A stretch of DNA of 64,000 bases from Tetracentron sinense (taxonomy: Eukaryota > Streptophyta > Magnoliopsida > Trochodendrales > Trochodendraceae): contig CM026571.1 of assembly GCA_015143295.1 (NCBI GenBank), forward strand, positions 6,157,501-6,221,500, given 5' to 3'. How positions within the stretch are numbered: position 1 is the stretch's first letter; each line of letters starts with the position of its first letter. This document shows, one piece after another, positions 1 to 11,662 of this stretch. The position numbers and the translations under genes were made by a program. The notes beneath the pieces are model-generated. The model searched no databases. It had not been told where the DNA came from and saw nothing but the letters and a program-made list of their open reading frames with translations.

Positions 1-1589
1 CGGTCCCTCCCCTCGCACGCAACCGAGTTGGCAGCTTTCCTGACTAAGCATTTCTCGACTTGGACTCGCTGTACACTAGTCCGAGGCATGGACGAGTCGA
101 GTGAGTCGAACAGGGCACCGTAGTACGCGCAGGCCTCGGCGACTCGAGCCACCAGCGGCGCTGTGTTGGCGTTCATCTCCAGCTCCACCAGCGTCACCAC
201 GCGCGGGGCTAAGCCCTTCACGAACCTCAGCAATTCGTCACGAGGATTCTCCGTCGACACGCTTTCGTCGGGCATTTTGTATAGCCGGAACGCGAAATTC
301 ACCACCAAAGTCTCGCCGGCGTCGCAACCGAGCTTTTCCCGATTCAGATCAGATATTCTGCTACTTACAACGTTGAATTTGAGGCCAACCCCGACTTGCT
401 CGGCGCGTTTTCTCAGCTGATTCTCGACGATTCGTAGCGTCTCTTCGTTTCCATTTCCGGGGTCTGTAACGGTGGTGATTTTGATGACGGTGGGTTTGCC
501 GGATTGTTGCTTTGCTAGAGCGTGTATGAGAGTCATGTACTGGCTGCCATGTCCGATATCGAAATCCACGACATGAACGTTGTTGGGTTGGTCTCTTGTA
601 GCTTCAAGGATTGCGAGATTAGCGGCCATATATCCAAGATTGAAACAAGGAGAAACCTCGTAGAGCATTTGGGTCGCGAACATGTGCTCTTTTCCAAATA
701 GCTCCGTCACCGGAGGAGGATTCTCTGTTGGGTTCACGCGCGACCTGAGAGCAGACACCATATGTGCTGTCAATCTCTGTTCCGGATCACCTTGTGCGTC
801 CGAGACCTGTTTTAATCGCAAAAGGGTCGCCATTGCCACGTCTATCTTCCCGTCGGAGATGGCCGTAGCTGCGTCTATCAAAGACTGTTTCGAAGAACTC
901 GAATAAGAGGATGGAGAAAATGAAGATGAGGAAGAAGACGAAAGTGGAGAAGATGAAACGGGGTTTTGATTTGGGGTTATTAGATTCTGCATAGTTTCGT
1001 TCCACTCGCTACCAGTATTAACCGAAGCAGCATCTCCTTCTTCTTCATCATTATCATCAAAGAGCTGTTTTTCCAGCTCCTGTAGCCGATTCCTCATCTT
1101 ATTCTCCGATTCTGGCTCCGATCCCAGGACCACTGCTCTGTTCTTGACAAGATTAGAATACATCAAGCCAGACAAAGTGGGGTTACTTGGAAGATTTCTA
1201 GCGTTGTTGTTGGGGTTGCTCGTTTGAGGTCGAAGCTGTTGTTGAACGGGAAATCCGTACCTTCCAGAAAAAGAACCCATAACTTCCGGCGAAGAGATGG
1301 TAGAGGAGGAATCCACCGGAGAAAGAGTAGATATAGGAGATGTATGGTGATAACTCCTCTGTTTCACGGACCTGGGGAAAATCCCAACCCCTTGTCTTTC
1401 AAATTCCGCCAGTGATCGCTTCGCAACCATGTCAGTTTGCCGAGAACCGATCGGAGAAGATGGGTTGACCAGAAATCCGGCGAGTTGGTTCCGGTACTGG
1501 ATTTGGAGATCATTGAGCGTCGCTGATCCTCCGCCGATTCCAGCGGCGCTGAAGAAATCAGCACCACCGGCGTAAAACCCCGACGACAT
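1..1589 (-). CDS. SCL8: SCARECROW-LIKE 8 type GRAS transcription factor, 3' end cut by the window edge
   Basis: The complement is one uninterrupted frame of about 529 residues from ATG at 1589-1587 to the window edge, with no intron. The N-terminus (MSSGFYAGGADFF) and a serine-rich linker at about 205-230 match the SCL8 branch of the plant GRAS family. The GRAS domain starts near residue 231 (SLIDAATAISDGKIDVA, leucine heptad I). The VHIID motif appears as VHVVDFDIGHGSQY at about 336-349. The second leucine region and the start of the PFYRE region (LLRFVKGLAPRVVTLVELE) follow at about 450-480. The terminal RVER and SAW motifs should lie beyond base 1. GRAS proteins are nuclear transcriptional regulators, and the targets of SCL8 are not well defined. 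The start is chosen because it gives the family N-terminus and no upstream in-frame ATG is needed. A pyrimidine-rich leader lies at 1590-1700. Confidence 0.93.
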   Translation of the reverse strand, partial: MSSGFYAGGADFFSAAGIGGGSATLNDLQIQYRNQLAGFLVNPSSPIGSRQTDMVAKRSLAEFERQGVGIFPRSVKQRSYHHTSPISTLSPVDSSSTISSPEVMGSFSGRYGFPVQQQLRPQTSNPNNNARNLPSNPTLSGLMYSNLVKNRAVVLGSEPESENKMRNRLQELEKQLFDDNDEEEGDAASVNTGSEWNETMQNLITPNQNPVSSSPLSSSSSSSFSPSSYSSSSKQSLIDAATAISDGKIDVAMATLLRLKQVSDAQGDPEQRLTAHMVSALRSRVNPTENPPPVTELFGKEHMFATQMLYEVSPCFNLGYMAANLAILEATRDQPNNVHVVDFDIGHGSQYMTLIHALAKQQSGKPTVIKITTVTDPGNGNEETLRIVENQLRKRAEQVGVGLKFNVVSSRISDLNREKLGCDAGETLVVNFAFRLYKMPDESVSTENPRDELLRFVKGLAPRVVTLVELEMNANTAPLVARVAEACAYYGALFDSLDSSMPRTSVQRVQVEKCLVRKAANSVACEGRD

Positions 1590-2569
1590 TTTCGCCGGAG
1601 TAGGAATCACCAGAAAGAGATTTACCGAAGAGAAGAAATCATTAACAAGAGAGAAAGAGTTTTTTCTTTATTATAAGATCAGAGAGGTGGGGTTTTAAGA
1701 GGCTCTGGTATCCGTTTCCAAACAGCGTTTTATTAGCTTTTTCTGGTTTTGGTTTTGCCGTTTCCGGTTTCTTTCTGCATCACAGCTGCTTTCTCGTAAC
1801 TGTCGATTCCCGGTTGATTCTTGGGGTGTCACCGACACCAGTCGGTTCACTTTTCTTTACGTCTGCTTTCAAGAATTTCAAAACTTCACACCAAAAAACA
1901 CGAAAAAGAAAAAAAAAAAGAATTTCACAACTAGAAAGTTTGTCTCTCTCTCTCTCCATTAAAATATTCAACTCATCGTCGCTTCGGAAGAAAGTTAAAA
2001 TCTTTTCGGTTCTACTAATTTTACTAAAATACCCCTTCTCTCACTAATGAAAACAGATTCAAACTTTCAAAGTATAACGACCTTGTCTAAGGACGCGGAG
2101 TGGACCGTGTACCTGGTACCCCCCACTTGGCCACATCTAGAGCCAAATCGTCTGTGATTTTTTATTTTTTTTTTCTTGGTTGAAATGATATCATGGAACT
2201 CACACACACCCTCTAAACATAGCCAGACTTAAGATAGCGGCTAAGGTGCATGAGGGTAAGTCCTAGCAACCATTACAAAATAATCATATGTGATATTTGG
2301 TATGACCTTTCCTATATTTTTTGAAGCTTCAAAGGCTAAGATTTCTTGACTTGTAAACCAACCGTACAAGAGATCTGGCCATTAAATATCAAGAACTAAG
2401 AAAGGTCACACCAAATAACATAGACGATATGCCATATCTCTTCGGTGGCTAAACGTGGGGATTCCAACCATTGGATCTATTGACAATGTTAGAATGAATG
2501 ACTATGATGGACATGATATTCTTGATAAGATAAAATTAGTTTTTAAATTTTATATTTGTCTCACATTTG
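1590..2569. other. Intergenic region upstream of the GRAS gene
   Basis: It holds the presumed leader and promoter of the minus-strand GRAS gene, then AT-rich sequence with a short (CT)n run at about 1942-1956. I see no coding frame, RNA gene or clear mobile element up to the LTR start at 2570. Confidence 0.5.
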
Positions 2570-3579
2570 TGAAAGGGAAAAATCTCGTACACGCCACACG
2601 TCTATAGCTGCTTAGTTGGTAGAGGAATGTTAGCAAAACGCCACCTGTGAATGAGTCTGAGGGGGCGGGTGTGCACCCTGAAATAAGCTCCGATGATAAA
2701 GTCAGTATAAGGCACAAACACATGAACATATGAACATAATAGTATAAAGATACTTATCGTGAGGTCACTGGGTATATGCACTTGAGGACGAGCTCTGCTG
2801 TTATGCTCTGGAGATTGTAGCTCAGGAGGCACAAATAATATGGCTCAGACAACGTAGCTCTGACAACGTAGTTCGTATAAGGCACAGACAACGTAGCTCT
2901 GACAACGTAGCTCAGATAAGGCACAGACAACGTAGCTCAGATAAGGCACAGACAACGTAGCTCTGACAACGTAGCTCTAGCTCGGATAACATAGCTCGGA
3001 TAACATAGTTCTGACAACGTATACGTTGTGCATCAGACAACGGGTACGTTGTACATCAGACAACGAACAACGAGCTCGGCACTATTCACAACACAACGTG
3101 ACAACGTATTCGACACTATTCACAGCAGACAACGCTACAACGGATTTAGCACTATTCATGGCCTATTTGAGAGAATCCGGTGACCATAATAGATTGTGAG
3201 GCCATAAAGAGCATCAAATAGCCGGATAACACCAAAGGAAGATGAGAAAATCAGGTGAGTGGCCGCCTGCATAGCCCTTCGGGGTAGGGGTGTGAATGAC
3301 TCAAGCTTCTCAGATCTCCTTCTTCCTCTTCTTCTTCTGCCCTTTATTTCCTCTTTTGCCTTCCGCACCATCCTTCTATTCTTTCTGGTGATTCTTGCTT
3401 ATTTATAAGCATTTGAAGTCATCATGACTTGTGTAGTAATGATGAGGTCACCTGTCAGACAACACTCAAGAGAGCCAGCACATAGCCCAAGTGGGCTTAT
3501 GTCGGCTAAATTGTTAGAATTTGTTAGCATGAGAAATTCTTATTTTACCCCTTCTTTTTTACGAATTTTATCCCTTACA
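2570..3579 (-). repeat. LTR (3' LTR in the element's orientation)
   Basis: It is about 1010 bp and nearly identical to 4679-5682. It holds a degenerate array of GACAACGTAGCTC units (about 2850-3110), alternating with ATAAGGCACA spacers. The number of units differs between the two LTRs. Confidence 0.88.
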
Positions 3580-4426
3580 CTTAGCCCCTTCTCGGTGCCT
3601 TGGACTCCGTTCGAGGTGCCGAGAATACTTCATGGGTAAAATTCTCAAAAACGATATCCTACATGTTGCACAAACAAACAAGTAACTTGCTTAGAGCGTG
3701 AAAAGGAACATGAATCTACCTGGTCCGCAGACACTGATTGTGTTCCGCTCTCCGCTCTCTTCCGTTGTAGATGCTTCGTTCTCACTGATACGTTGTGCTT
3801 TCGCATGAAGACTGATGTTGTGAAGGCAGAGCTCGCCGAGGAGTTAAAGCGAATCATTGACAACGAGGCCGAGCTTGCGAACAACAAAGAGGAACTTTCA
3901 TCAACGAGGACGAGCTTGTGCCAGCGAAAACGAGCTTGTATCAGACCCTAGTCAGGTCAGAGCAATTGCTTCTCGTGCATAGTACCTCAGAGCATGTGTC
4001 AGAGAGCACGGGAATGTACATGTATCAAAAATGAAGTCATTAGGTACTTTGAGCACGAGAAGGGGCATGAACCCGTGAAGCTGTATGAACACAAGGATTC
4101 ACTTGATAAACACACGGATGAATTTGCTGTAAAAACCATCATAAATATAGACAAATGCTATCCCACGCGAATGACTCGTAATGGGGCATCATGACACCAT
4201 GCTCAGATGGCATTGCATAAAAATAAGTCAATTGGTCGCTTACCGGGCAATGCATCTGATTGAGTCACAGAGGTCCCGTAATGAGCATCATGCTTAGATA
4301 TGTGTCGAACCGTGTGGTAAGACACCTTGCTCGGATGACATGTCATTAAGAAGCTACAAGTGTCCCATCACCGTATTCAGACATATCAGATAAGACATCA
4401 TTTGACATTGCATTCACGATGTTTTT

Positions 4427-4580
4427 TACTTGATATGGCACTGGTCGTTTCTCTTGATCTTTCACTTGATAATTCACTTCGAAATTCACTTGATATTGAA
4501 AATTCACTAGACCATGCACTGGACAGTTCAATTGATAAATCACTTGAGGATGAGCATGCACTTGATAATTACCTCTTGAT
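4427..4580. repeat. Short degenerate tandem repeat in the LTR-element interior
   Basis: About ten units resembling CACTTGATAATT recur every 12-18 bases. In one frame this reads as repeating Ser-Leu-Asp, but the variable spacing and lack of any domain suggest a simple-sequence expansion, not a protein. Confidence 0.6.
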
Positions 4581-4678
4581 TGTTGTCATGCAGTGAAAGC
4601 CCCATTCAGACGTAGAAGACGCTCGTTATTTGCGATTGTTTAAGCTCCTTTGCCTTTTTCCCACAGACGGCGCTATTT

Positions 4679-5682
4679 TGAAAGGGAAAAAATCTCGTAC
4701 ACGCCACACGTCTATAGCTGCTTAGTTGATAGAGGAATGTTAGCAAAACGCCACCTATGAATGAGTCTGAGGGGGCGGGTGTGCACCCTGAAATAAGCTC
4801 CGATGATAAAGTCAGTATAAGGCACAAGCACATGAACATATGAACATAATAGTATAAAGATACTTATCGTGAGGTCACTGGGTATATGCACTTGAGGACG
4901 AGCTCTGCTGTTATGCTCTGGAGATTGTAGCTCAGGAGGCACAAATAATATGGCTCAGATAACGTAGCTCGTATAAGGCACAAACAACGTAGCTCTGACA
5001 ACGTAGCTCTGATAACGTAGCTCAGATAAGGCACAGACAACGTAGCTCTGACAACGTAGCTCTAGCTCGGATAACATAGCTCTGACAACGTATACGTTGT
5101 GCATCAAACAACGGGTACCTTGTGCATCAGACAACGGGTACGTTGTACATCAGACAACGGACAACGAGCTCGGCACTATTCACAACACAACGTGACAAGG
5201 TATTCGACACTATTCACAGCAGACAACGCTACAACGGATTTAGCACTATTCATAGCCTATTTGAGAGAATCCGGTGACCATAATAGATTGTGAGGCCATA
5301 AAGAGCATCAAATAGCCGGATAACACCAAAGGAAGATGAGAGAATCAGGTGAGTGGCCGCCTGCATAGCCCTTCGGGGTAGGGGTGTGAATGACTCAAGC
5401 TTCTCAGATCTCCTTCTTCCTCTTCTTCTTCTGCCCTTTATTTCCTCTCTTGCCTTCCGCACCATCCTTCTATTCTTTCTGGTGATTCTTGCTTATTTAT
5501 AGGCATTTGAAGTCATCATGACTTGTGTAGTCATGATGAGGTCACCTGTCAGACAACACTCAAGAGAGCCAGCACATAGCCCAACTGGGCTTATGTCGGC
5601 TAAATTGTTAGAATTTATTAGCATGAGAAATTCTTATTTTACCCCTTCTTTTTACTCTTTTTTACGAATTTTATCCCTTACA
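4679..5682 (-). repeat. LTR (5' LTR in the element's orientation)
   Basis: It is about 1004 bp and the partner of 2570-3579. The GACAACGTAGCTC array lies at about 4950-5170 with a slightly different unit count. Any promoter of the element would be in this copy, reading to the left. Confidence 0.88.
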
Positions 5683-5994
5683 ATTTACTTATTAAAAATA
5701 CATTGCAAAGCAAGGCTCCCAAAAGAGTAGTACAAGATATAATATAAGATATAAGAGTAATTTGAATGAAAGACTTGTTCACTTTTTTTCTTCTAAATCT
5801 TCCAATAAATTTTGTAGGAACCAAATGGACAATTGAAAGTAATAAAATTGTTTTACAATTACTTCTCCTAGCTAGACGCGAAGAAGGATCGGAACTATAG
5901 ACCCTTAACCTGGACTATCATTTGAGAGAGTCATGCTAGCCCCTACCCTCACACAGTCTACTATCAGCTAAAAACAAACAACTACTGTTAAAAT

Positions 5995-6169
5995 AAGGGC
6001 ACGGGTAATTCAGTTTGTTCAGGTCTTGTGAGAAATCCCCAAACTATTGAGTTCAACTCCTCCCAGGAATACTTGGTACACGTGATTTGGCTGATGATTG
6101 TGTGCATATGAATGGATTAGTCCTTTGTTCGGGCTAAGACACTCTTCGTTGCCCAAAAAAAAAAAAAAA
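5995..6169 (+). mobile_element. Probable tRNA-derived SINE
   Basis: The sequence ends in a 16-base A run (6154-6169) and carries a good polymerase III B-box-like motif (GAGTTCAACTCC, 6049-6060). A weaker A-box-like stretch lies about 35-45 bases upstream. The length of about 175 bp suits a plant SINE. TGTTA at 5986-5990 and again at 6170-6174 may be part of the target duplication. The A box is poor, so this rests mainly on the tail and the B box. Confidence 0.5.
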
Positions 6170-7204
6170 TGTTATTTTTTTTTGTTGAAAGAAAGAACAA
6201 ATGTTAGTTTTTAATTGAGAGTAGGGCTTAAAAAAAAAAAAAATTGAGAATAGGGCTAGCACACCAAGCTGTCCTGCCCGAGGAAAGGTGATTGTTCCTT
6301 ACTAGTACCTAGGGGTGGAGCCACATGGGGACAGGGGGCTGAAGCCCCCCTGAAATTTTGAGAAGAAAAATATCTATGATACTTATAGCGGCATAGCCTA
6401 GGAAATGGGCGAACGGGGCTGTAAACCCCCTAAACTTTGAGAAAAATATATTCCTTACAAACCGACACAATGCTCAATTAACTTGACCCTCAAAAAGGAA
6501 ATTTGGGGAATACGCCCGAAACCCCAATTGTTAGCCCCCTGCAAACCTCGCTTCTCCCAACCACTCACTGATCATCATGATAAAAAACCGACCCAATTCA
6601 ACAATCATTGCCATTTGATTTGAATACTTATTCAGACCCTTCCCACCAGCAATGCACACTTAGCTTCTACTTAATCCCTAGAAATTATAAACAAAACCAC
6701 ATGCATTAATAAATTTATGAAGGGTAAATTTGTCAATTTGTGGTACAAAACGTGTAGTCTCACCGGGAAAAATATCAAATGTGAGTATAGTGGATTGCGT
6801 GCGGGAATGTAACTAGGGGGGAATTGGTTAGCAACCGAACCATTCAACCACCGACCCATCTCTCTAAATATCACTTACACGTGTTACATGGAGAGAAATG
6901 TCTACTTCTAGGCATGGGACCACACGAACAAGTGACCTAACATTTATATTGTATTATTGAAATAAATAAAAGAACAATAATCCCTCCACAGCGCGAGGAA
7001 GCGACTAATCCCCCTGCTTTTGAACTATGATTAATTTTTCTCAAAAAAAAACAATAACTATGATTAATAAGTTTTAATTTTTGTGGTTATTTATTTTGTT
7101 TTTTTCCCTTTAAAAATAAGTTTCAATGTTTTAATTAGTTTAGTAAATCTTAACCATAGTTAATAATTAAAAAAGAGAATATGACAAAAAAAACAAAAAA
7201 CAGA
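6170..7204. other. Intergenic repeat debris
   Basis: It contains a pair of related segments (about 6303-6365 and 6405-6440) with GGGGCTG-type palindromic motifs next to AAACTTTGAGAA. Similar sequence recurs near 8700-8770 and 9040-9230, so this is a degraded dispersed repeat. At 7144-7165 is one arm of the TTAACCATAGTTAA core found in the palindrome families described below. No coding sequence is seen. Confidence 0.4.
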
Positions 7205-7499
7205 CCGACCTCGGATTGTCTCTAGCGAAGCCAGAAAGGGCTATCGGGCAATCTTAGAATAAGGGAAATGTGGCGTTAAAAATGGGAGAAGTCATTTCAT
7301 TTTCTCCCTATGATTTTGACTTCTCCCTACTTGATATCTCTTCTCCTTTATCTCAACACCTTATCGCCATGTGTCATATAGTGTGAGGAGAAGTTAAAAT
7401 CATGGGGCCCATGATTTTGACTTCTCCACCACTTGTCCCATATTCTATGGTTGCCCGAGATAAGCCCGTTTTGGCTTCGCCAGAGGCAATCCAAGGCCA
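7205..7499. mobile_element. Palindromic MITE, family B
   Basis: The left end (CTCGGATTGTCTCTAGCGAA, then GCCAGAAAGGGCT) is the reverse complement, with few changes, of the right end (TTGGCTTCGCCAGAGGCAAT, then CCAAGG). The interior repeats GACTTCTCC in both orientations. A closely related copy lies at 11663-11953 and a third at 7622-7843. No coding capacity. The superfamily is not clear because I could not fix a target duplication. Confidence 0.7.
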
Positions 7500-7621
7500 A
7501 ACAGACCACATGGTCCTCTTCCAAGCTGTCCACCCAATGAAAATTTTATTTTTTATTTTTATCATTCCTTCTTAAGGCATTGAAATTTTATTGGAGTTGT
7601 CAGCTTGAAAGAAGACCTTGC

Positions 7622-7843
7622 GGCATCGTATTGTCTCTAGCCGATGCCTAGAAAAATGGTTTCGAGCTCCACACGTCATACGACATGTGGCGATAAAAAG
7701 GAGGAGGGATATCAAGTGGGGGAGAAGTCAAAAAAATGGGGAGAAAATAAAATTACTTCTCTCCCTTTTATAACCACATGTCAGATGATGTATGGAAGTC
7801 TGAGACTATTTTTCTGACTTTTGTTAGAGATAATCTGATTGCC
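7622..7843. mobile_element. Palindromic MITE, family B (shorter copy)
   Basis: The ends GGCATCGTATTGTCTCTAGC and (reverse complement of the right end) GGCAATCAGATTATCTCTAA pair, as do the inner arms around ACATGTGGCGATAAAA. It is the same family as 7205-7499 but more diverged and lies 120 bp from it. Confidence 0.6.
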
Positions 7844-8406
7844 ATGAACTCAGGAAATTTTAATCATGTAGTTAAAATTTTATTTTTTTTTATTTTTCTA
7901 AAAACAAAGGATAGCTTAGTGAATAATAAAGGTTAGTGAAACTTAATCCCAGTTAAAAAAGAATTGAAAGAGGAACACGTGGCATGAATGAAAAGGACCC
8001 AAGACGCCTCTCCTCGCGTCAATGACCGAGGATCGCACCGCGGAAGGGATTATTTTCCTGAAAAAACAAAAAGCCTTTTGTTTCCAAAAATCCAAAATAG
8101 CTTCTGAAGCCTGAGGGGTAGTTTTGTATTATCACGTATCAAAAGGGATTGGCGTGGATCGCCTCCCTTGCATGTGATGTTACGAGTTTTTTTTTTTTTT
8201 TTGGTAGGAGATGTTGCGAGTTGATACCTTCGTTTTCACAAGAAAAGTCATCTGGGTTTCAGAAAGAGTAGTTAGAAACTAGGGGCATTATCGTCATTTA
8301 GATAATGTAGTGGGCTAAAAGACGTACACTTTGTGTTCGGTGTATCATGTATGAGGATTGACGCATGCTAGCCTTACTCTCAATCAACAACTACCACCTT
8401 AACAGT

Positions 8407-8634
8407 GTTTTTGGCTGAAAATGATAGGTTTTAGCTGAGTGTGAGACTGTCAGAGAATATAGGACTTACATGGTCATATTTAAACCATACTAAGGCTAAA
8501 TCGAGTTTTGTTCAGTGTTGGTTTTTGGCTGAAAATGATAGGTTTTAGCTGAGTGTGAGACTGCCAGAGAATATAGGACTTACATGGTTATATTTAAACC
8601 ATACTAAGGCTAAATCGAGTTTTGTTCAGGGATG
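8407..8634. repeat. Direct tandem duplication, two 114-bp units
   Basis: The unit beginning GTTTTTGGCTGAAAATGATA occurs at 8407 and 8521 and continues through ATCGAGTTTTGTTCAG in both. I see only two or three differences, so the duplication is recent. No gene is involved. Confidence 0.9.
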
Positions 8635-9945
8635 GATAGGACTGTCAATGGGCCGGGCCGGGCCAGGGACCCAATCCCCATAAGCCCATACGTGTGTAGT
8701 ACAGCATGCATTAGTGGAGCCATATGGGGCCAGGGGCTGAAGCCTCCCCTCAACGTTTGGAAAAAAACTGTAATATTAATAAGGGCATAACGTCGGAGCA
8801 CGAGTGGAGCCGGGAGATGGGGACTTTAGTAGAATATGTCCTTCTCATTGGATCATGACACCCTTTTTAACACTCATCAATTATAGTTAAGATTCACTCA
8901 CTCCTAGGTTTTTTTTTTTAATAACTATTAACCTTAATTTTCGTAAGCTTAACCACATAAGGGACACATGGACAAGCCTTTTTACAAAGTCAAATGCATG
9001 GTGGGCTAATCATTGCTCTTACATTAATTAATTTAAGAAGGCATAAGCATAGGGTAAGGGGCAAAGCCATGGCCAAGGGAAGCAATTATCCCCTAACTTT
9101 AAAAATATATATATTATATAAACTTTACAAACAAATGAGATAACCCGCAAACTTACCCTAAAAAAATCAGGGATTATGCTCCCGAACTCCCCACATCCCA
9201 TTGTTAGCCCCCTCATGAAAATCCTGGCTCAACCCTGACTGCATGCCAACAGTGACTGCATACCAATGGTATATAGTAGTACTGCATACCAATTGTCTTG
9301 TCCGACGCTTGTTTAGGGTTACAAAATTACAAAACTTACGGATGAGCCAACCAGTACCAATCATATTTTTTTTTCAATTTTATGCATGATCCGTGCCAAT
9401 CAAATAGTGACATGTAACCACTTAAAGGGTGTTTTTGTTGAAAATATGTAAAAGTAAAGGGTATGATTTGTCTTCGTGTAATTGACGCTGGTGTACCATG
9501 TAGAAAAATTTTCAGCTAGGCCACTCTAGTGCAAATCAATTGTACAAAATTGTATCCCATCTGTACAAAATTGTGTGTGTGTTGCGTATGGTGTGTTTCT
9601 TCTGTTAATCAAAAAAATACATATTATTCAAGAACATATGGTATATTTTTATTGACATGTATGAGCCAAACGTCATATAGAACTAGTTTTTTTTTTTTTT
9701 TTTTAAATCTTTTTCAAGCTAAAGGATTTGGGCTTCATTTATAAGGAGTTTGTGCTCGGATGGTGAGGAGACAATCAGCGACACTTAAGAGGTGCCACAT
9801 ACGCACAAACGGAAAGCCCCACTTACTCATTAACACACACAGACATACAAGGTGTCTCTCAAGTGTATGCTGGCACTCTGCTCACCAACATAGAGGATCC
9901 CTTTGTCTATGCATTGGGATCATAGATAGGCAAATTGCCAAAGAG
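8635..9945. other. Intergenic region with degraded repeats
   Basis: It contains more copies of the GGGGCTGAAGCC-type repeat (about 8700-8770), an isolated palindrome core (TATAGTTAAGATTCACTCAC, about 8883-8902), a T run at 9690-9703 and no supported gene. Short frames here lack domains or splice context. Confidence 0.4.
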
Positions 9946-10264
9946 ATCGAATAACAGTCAATCCCGATTGATCTCGGAAGAGTTCAACCGCACCCACAAC
10001 TAAATACGTGTCCCTGTATTGCCCTATTAACTGTAGTTAAAATTCACTAATCTTAAAGATTCAACAATCTAACTTTTTTTTTGGAAAAACAGTTTTAAAA
10101 TATTAATACTATGGATTAAAAGTTCATAACCAGAGTTAATATTTCTCATAGAAATCAAGGAGAATTTATTGAATCCTTAGAATTAATGAATCTTAACCAT
10201 AATTAATAAGAATTAATAGAGACCCTTGTTGACGCGGGGGTAGGGTTTGAACTCATTGCGAGAT
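9946..10264. mobile_element. Palindromic MITE, family A
   Basis: The left arm begins GATCGAATAACAGTCAATCC and runs through a GAGTTCAACCGCACCC block to the core TAACTGTAGTTAAAATTCAC. The right arm is its approximate reverse complement, ending near GGGTTTGAACTCATTGCGAG. The outer right arm is partly eroded. Other copies of the family follow at 10725-11088 and 11150-11503. Confidence 0.65.
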
Positions 10265-10724
10265 AGCAACAAAGAATATCTGCCGGTGGATGATACGACG
10301 GGCATTTTCGTTGGCATTTCAAAATCAAAAAGTTCGAAAAAAAATTCACCTTTACCCGTACATAGGTAATACAGTTAGAAAGAGACCACAGTCATGACCG
10401 GCTATAACAGGTGAGATTCGGATGAGTTGTCGTGTTCGCAACCGACTACGTCACGAGGAACTGCGCATTGCTTTTTGCCTTTTTATTTTTCCTGAGCGCC
10501 GTAATGAAGCCCGTCCTGTATGCGTGCACCACTGTGTTTTCATCTGCACCGTTCGATCTGTTTGAAAGATTTTTAGTCAGACACACGTGTCAACTCTTTA
10601 TTCGATAGTGAGCTGGTGCCCGTGTCAGCAATCAGCAGAGTCCAATCACGTTTTGTATAGTTTTAGTTTGGACACAAGATCTTCTCCAGTTGTGCTGGCG
10701 AGAGACAGCAAGTATCCACTCCTG

Positions 10725-11088
10725 GAAATCGAATCACAACCAATTGCGATTGGATTCGGGGAGAGTTCAATTGCACCCGCAAGTCACCATGTGTACCTGT
10801 TAATCCTGATTAACCATAGTTAAGTTTCAATTAACTTTAGGTTTAATAATCTAACTTTGGTTTATAGAAAAAGTATTTAAAAAAATTTTAACTCTAGTTT
10901 AAAATTTGCAACCCTTAGGGTTAGTATTTTTTTAATCTTATTTTCTAAAAAGTAAGGTTAGGTTATTAGACACTAAAGGTTAGTGAATCTTAACCATGGT
11001 TAACTGGGATTTACACGAGCACATGATGACTTGTGGGTGTGATTGAACTCTTTCCGAATCCAATCGCAATTGGCTATGATTCTATATC
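10725..11088. mobile_element. Palindromic MITE, family A (well preserved)
   Basis: The left arm (AATCGAATCACAACCAATTG, then GGGGAGAGTTCAATTGCACC) and the right arm (GTGCGATTGAACTCT-like, then CAATCGCAATTGGCTATGAT) are reverse complements over about 150 bp each. The A/T-rich centre carries the core TTAACCATAGTTAAG and its complement. RNA from this copy would fold into one long hairpin. Confidence 0.75.
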
Positions 11089-11149
11089 CCCACTCCTAGG
11101 TGGCATATTAGCATTTGTACACCGATCAACATGTATGCATGCTAACGAA

Positions 11150-11503
11150 GAGATCGAATCATAGTCAATCACGATTAAACTCAAAGAAAGTTCAATCGTA
11201 CCCATAGACACTTGTCTTTTTAACCATGGTTAAGATTCACTAAACCTTAGGATTCAACAATCTAATTTTGGTTTTTTCTAAATTCATTTTTAAAAATATT
11301 TAATTCTTAGGGTTAAAACTTCTCAATCCAAAGGTTAATTTTTTTTTTTCTTGGAGGTAAAAACGAATGATAGATTATTGAACCCTAAGGGTTAAAGAAT
11401 TTTAACCTTGATTAATAAGGGTTTAAAAGTACACGAGTTGATCTATGAGTGCGATTGAACTATCCCTGAATTCAATCACGATTGGCTGTGATTCGATCTC
11501 GCT
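11150..11503. mobile_element. Palindromic MITE, family A (well preserved)
   Basis: It opens GAGATCGAATCATAGTCAAT and closes GATTGGCTGTGATTCGATCT, the reverse complement. Core elements TTAACCATGGTTAAGATTCA and AGGGTTCAACAATCTAA type blocks occur in both arms. It lies only 60 bp from the previous copy in a local cluster. Confidence 0.75.
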
Positions 11504-11662
11504 AACAAATGCCCTCATTAGCTACAAAAACGTGGCGCATTAGGAGTGGTGCTAGCGATCTCTTCGCCAGCACCATATGGAGAAGATCCCAAGTCCATTT
11601 AGTTTTTGCCACGAGTTGTCGTAGTAGACGTAGGTCCTAGTATCTATCGATCCCCAGCGTCG

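Larger units (their letters stand above)
2570..5682 (-). mobile_element. LTR retrotransposon with 1-kb LTRs and a very short, non-coding interior (LARD/TRIM-like, probably Ty3/gypsy-derived)
   Basis: Two direct repeats of about 1 kb (2570-3579 and 4679-5682) bracket only 1.1 kb. Both start TGAAAGGGA and end TCCCTTACA, giving the usual TG...CA ends with a short inverted repeat. Flanks ATTTG (2565-2569) and ATTTA (5683-5687) look like a 5-bp target duplication differing at one base. On the minus strand the 4679-5682 copy is the 5' LTR. The adjoining bases read AGCGCCGTCTGTGGGA (about 4659-4674), a primer-binding site of a type common in plant gypsy elements. A purine run (GAGAAGGGGCTAAG) next to 3579 fits a polypurine tract. 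No gag or pol coding is recognisable, so the element is a non-autonomous fossil. The LTRs differ by only a few percent, so insertion was fairly recent (roughly one to a few million years, inferred). Confidence 0.85.

Noticed and set aside
2850-3110. Regular GACAACGTAGCTC repeats resembling a CRISPR array
   Set aside because: The units are short and irregular, lie inside plant LTRs, and recur in the partner LTR. The genome is eukaryotic.
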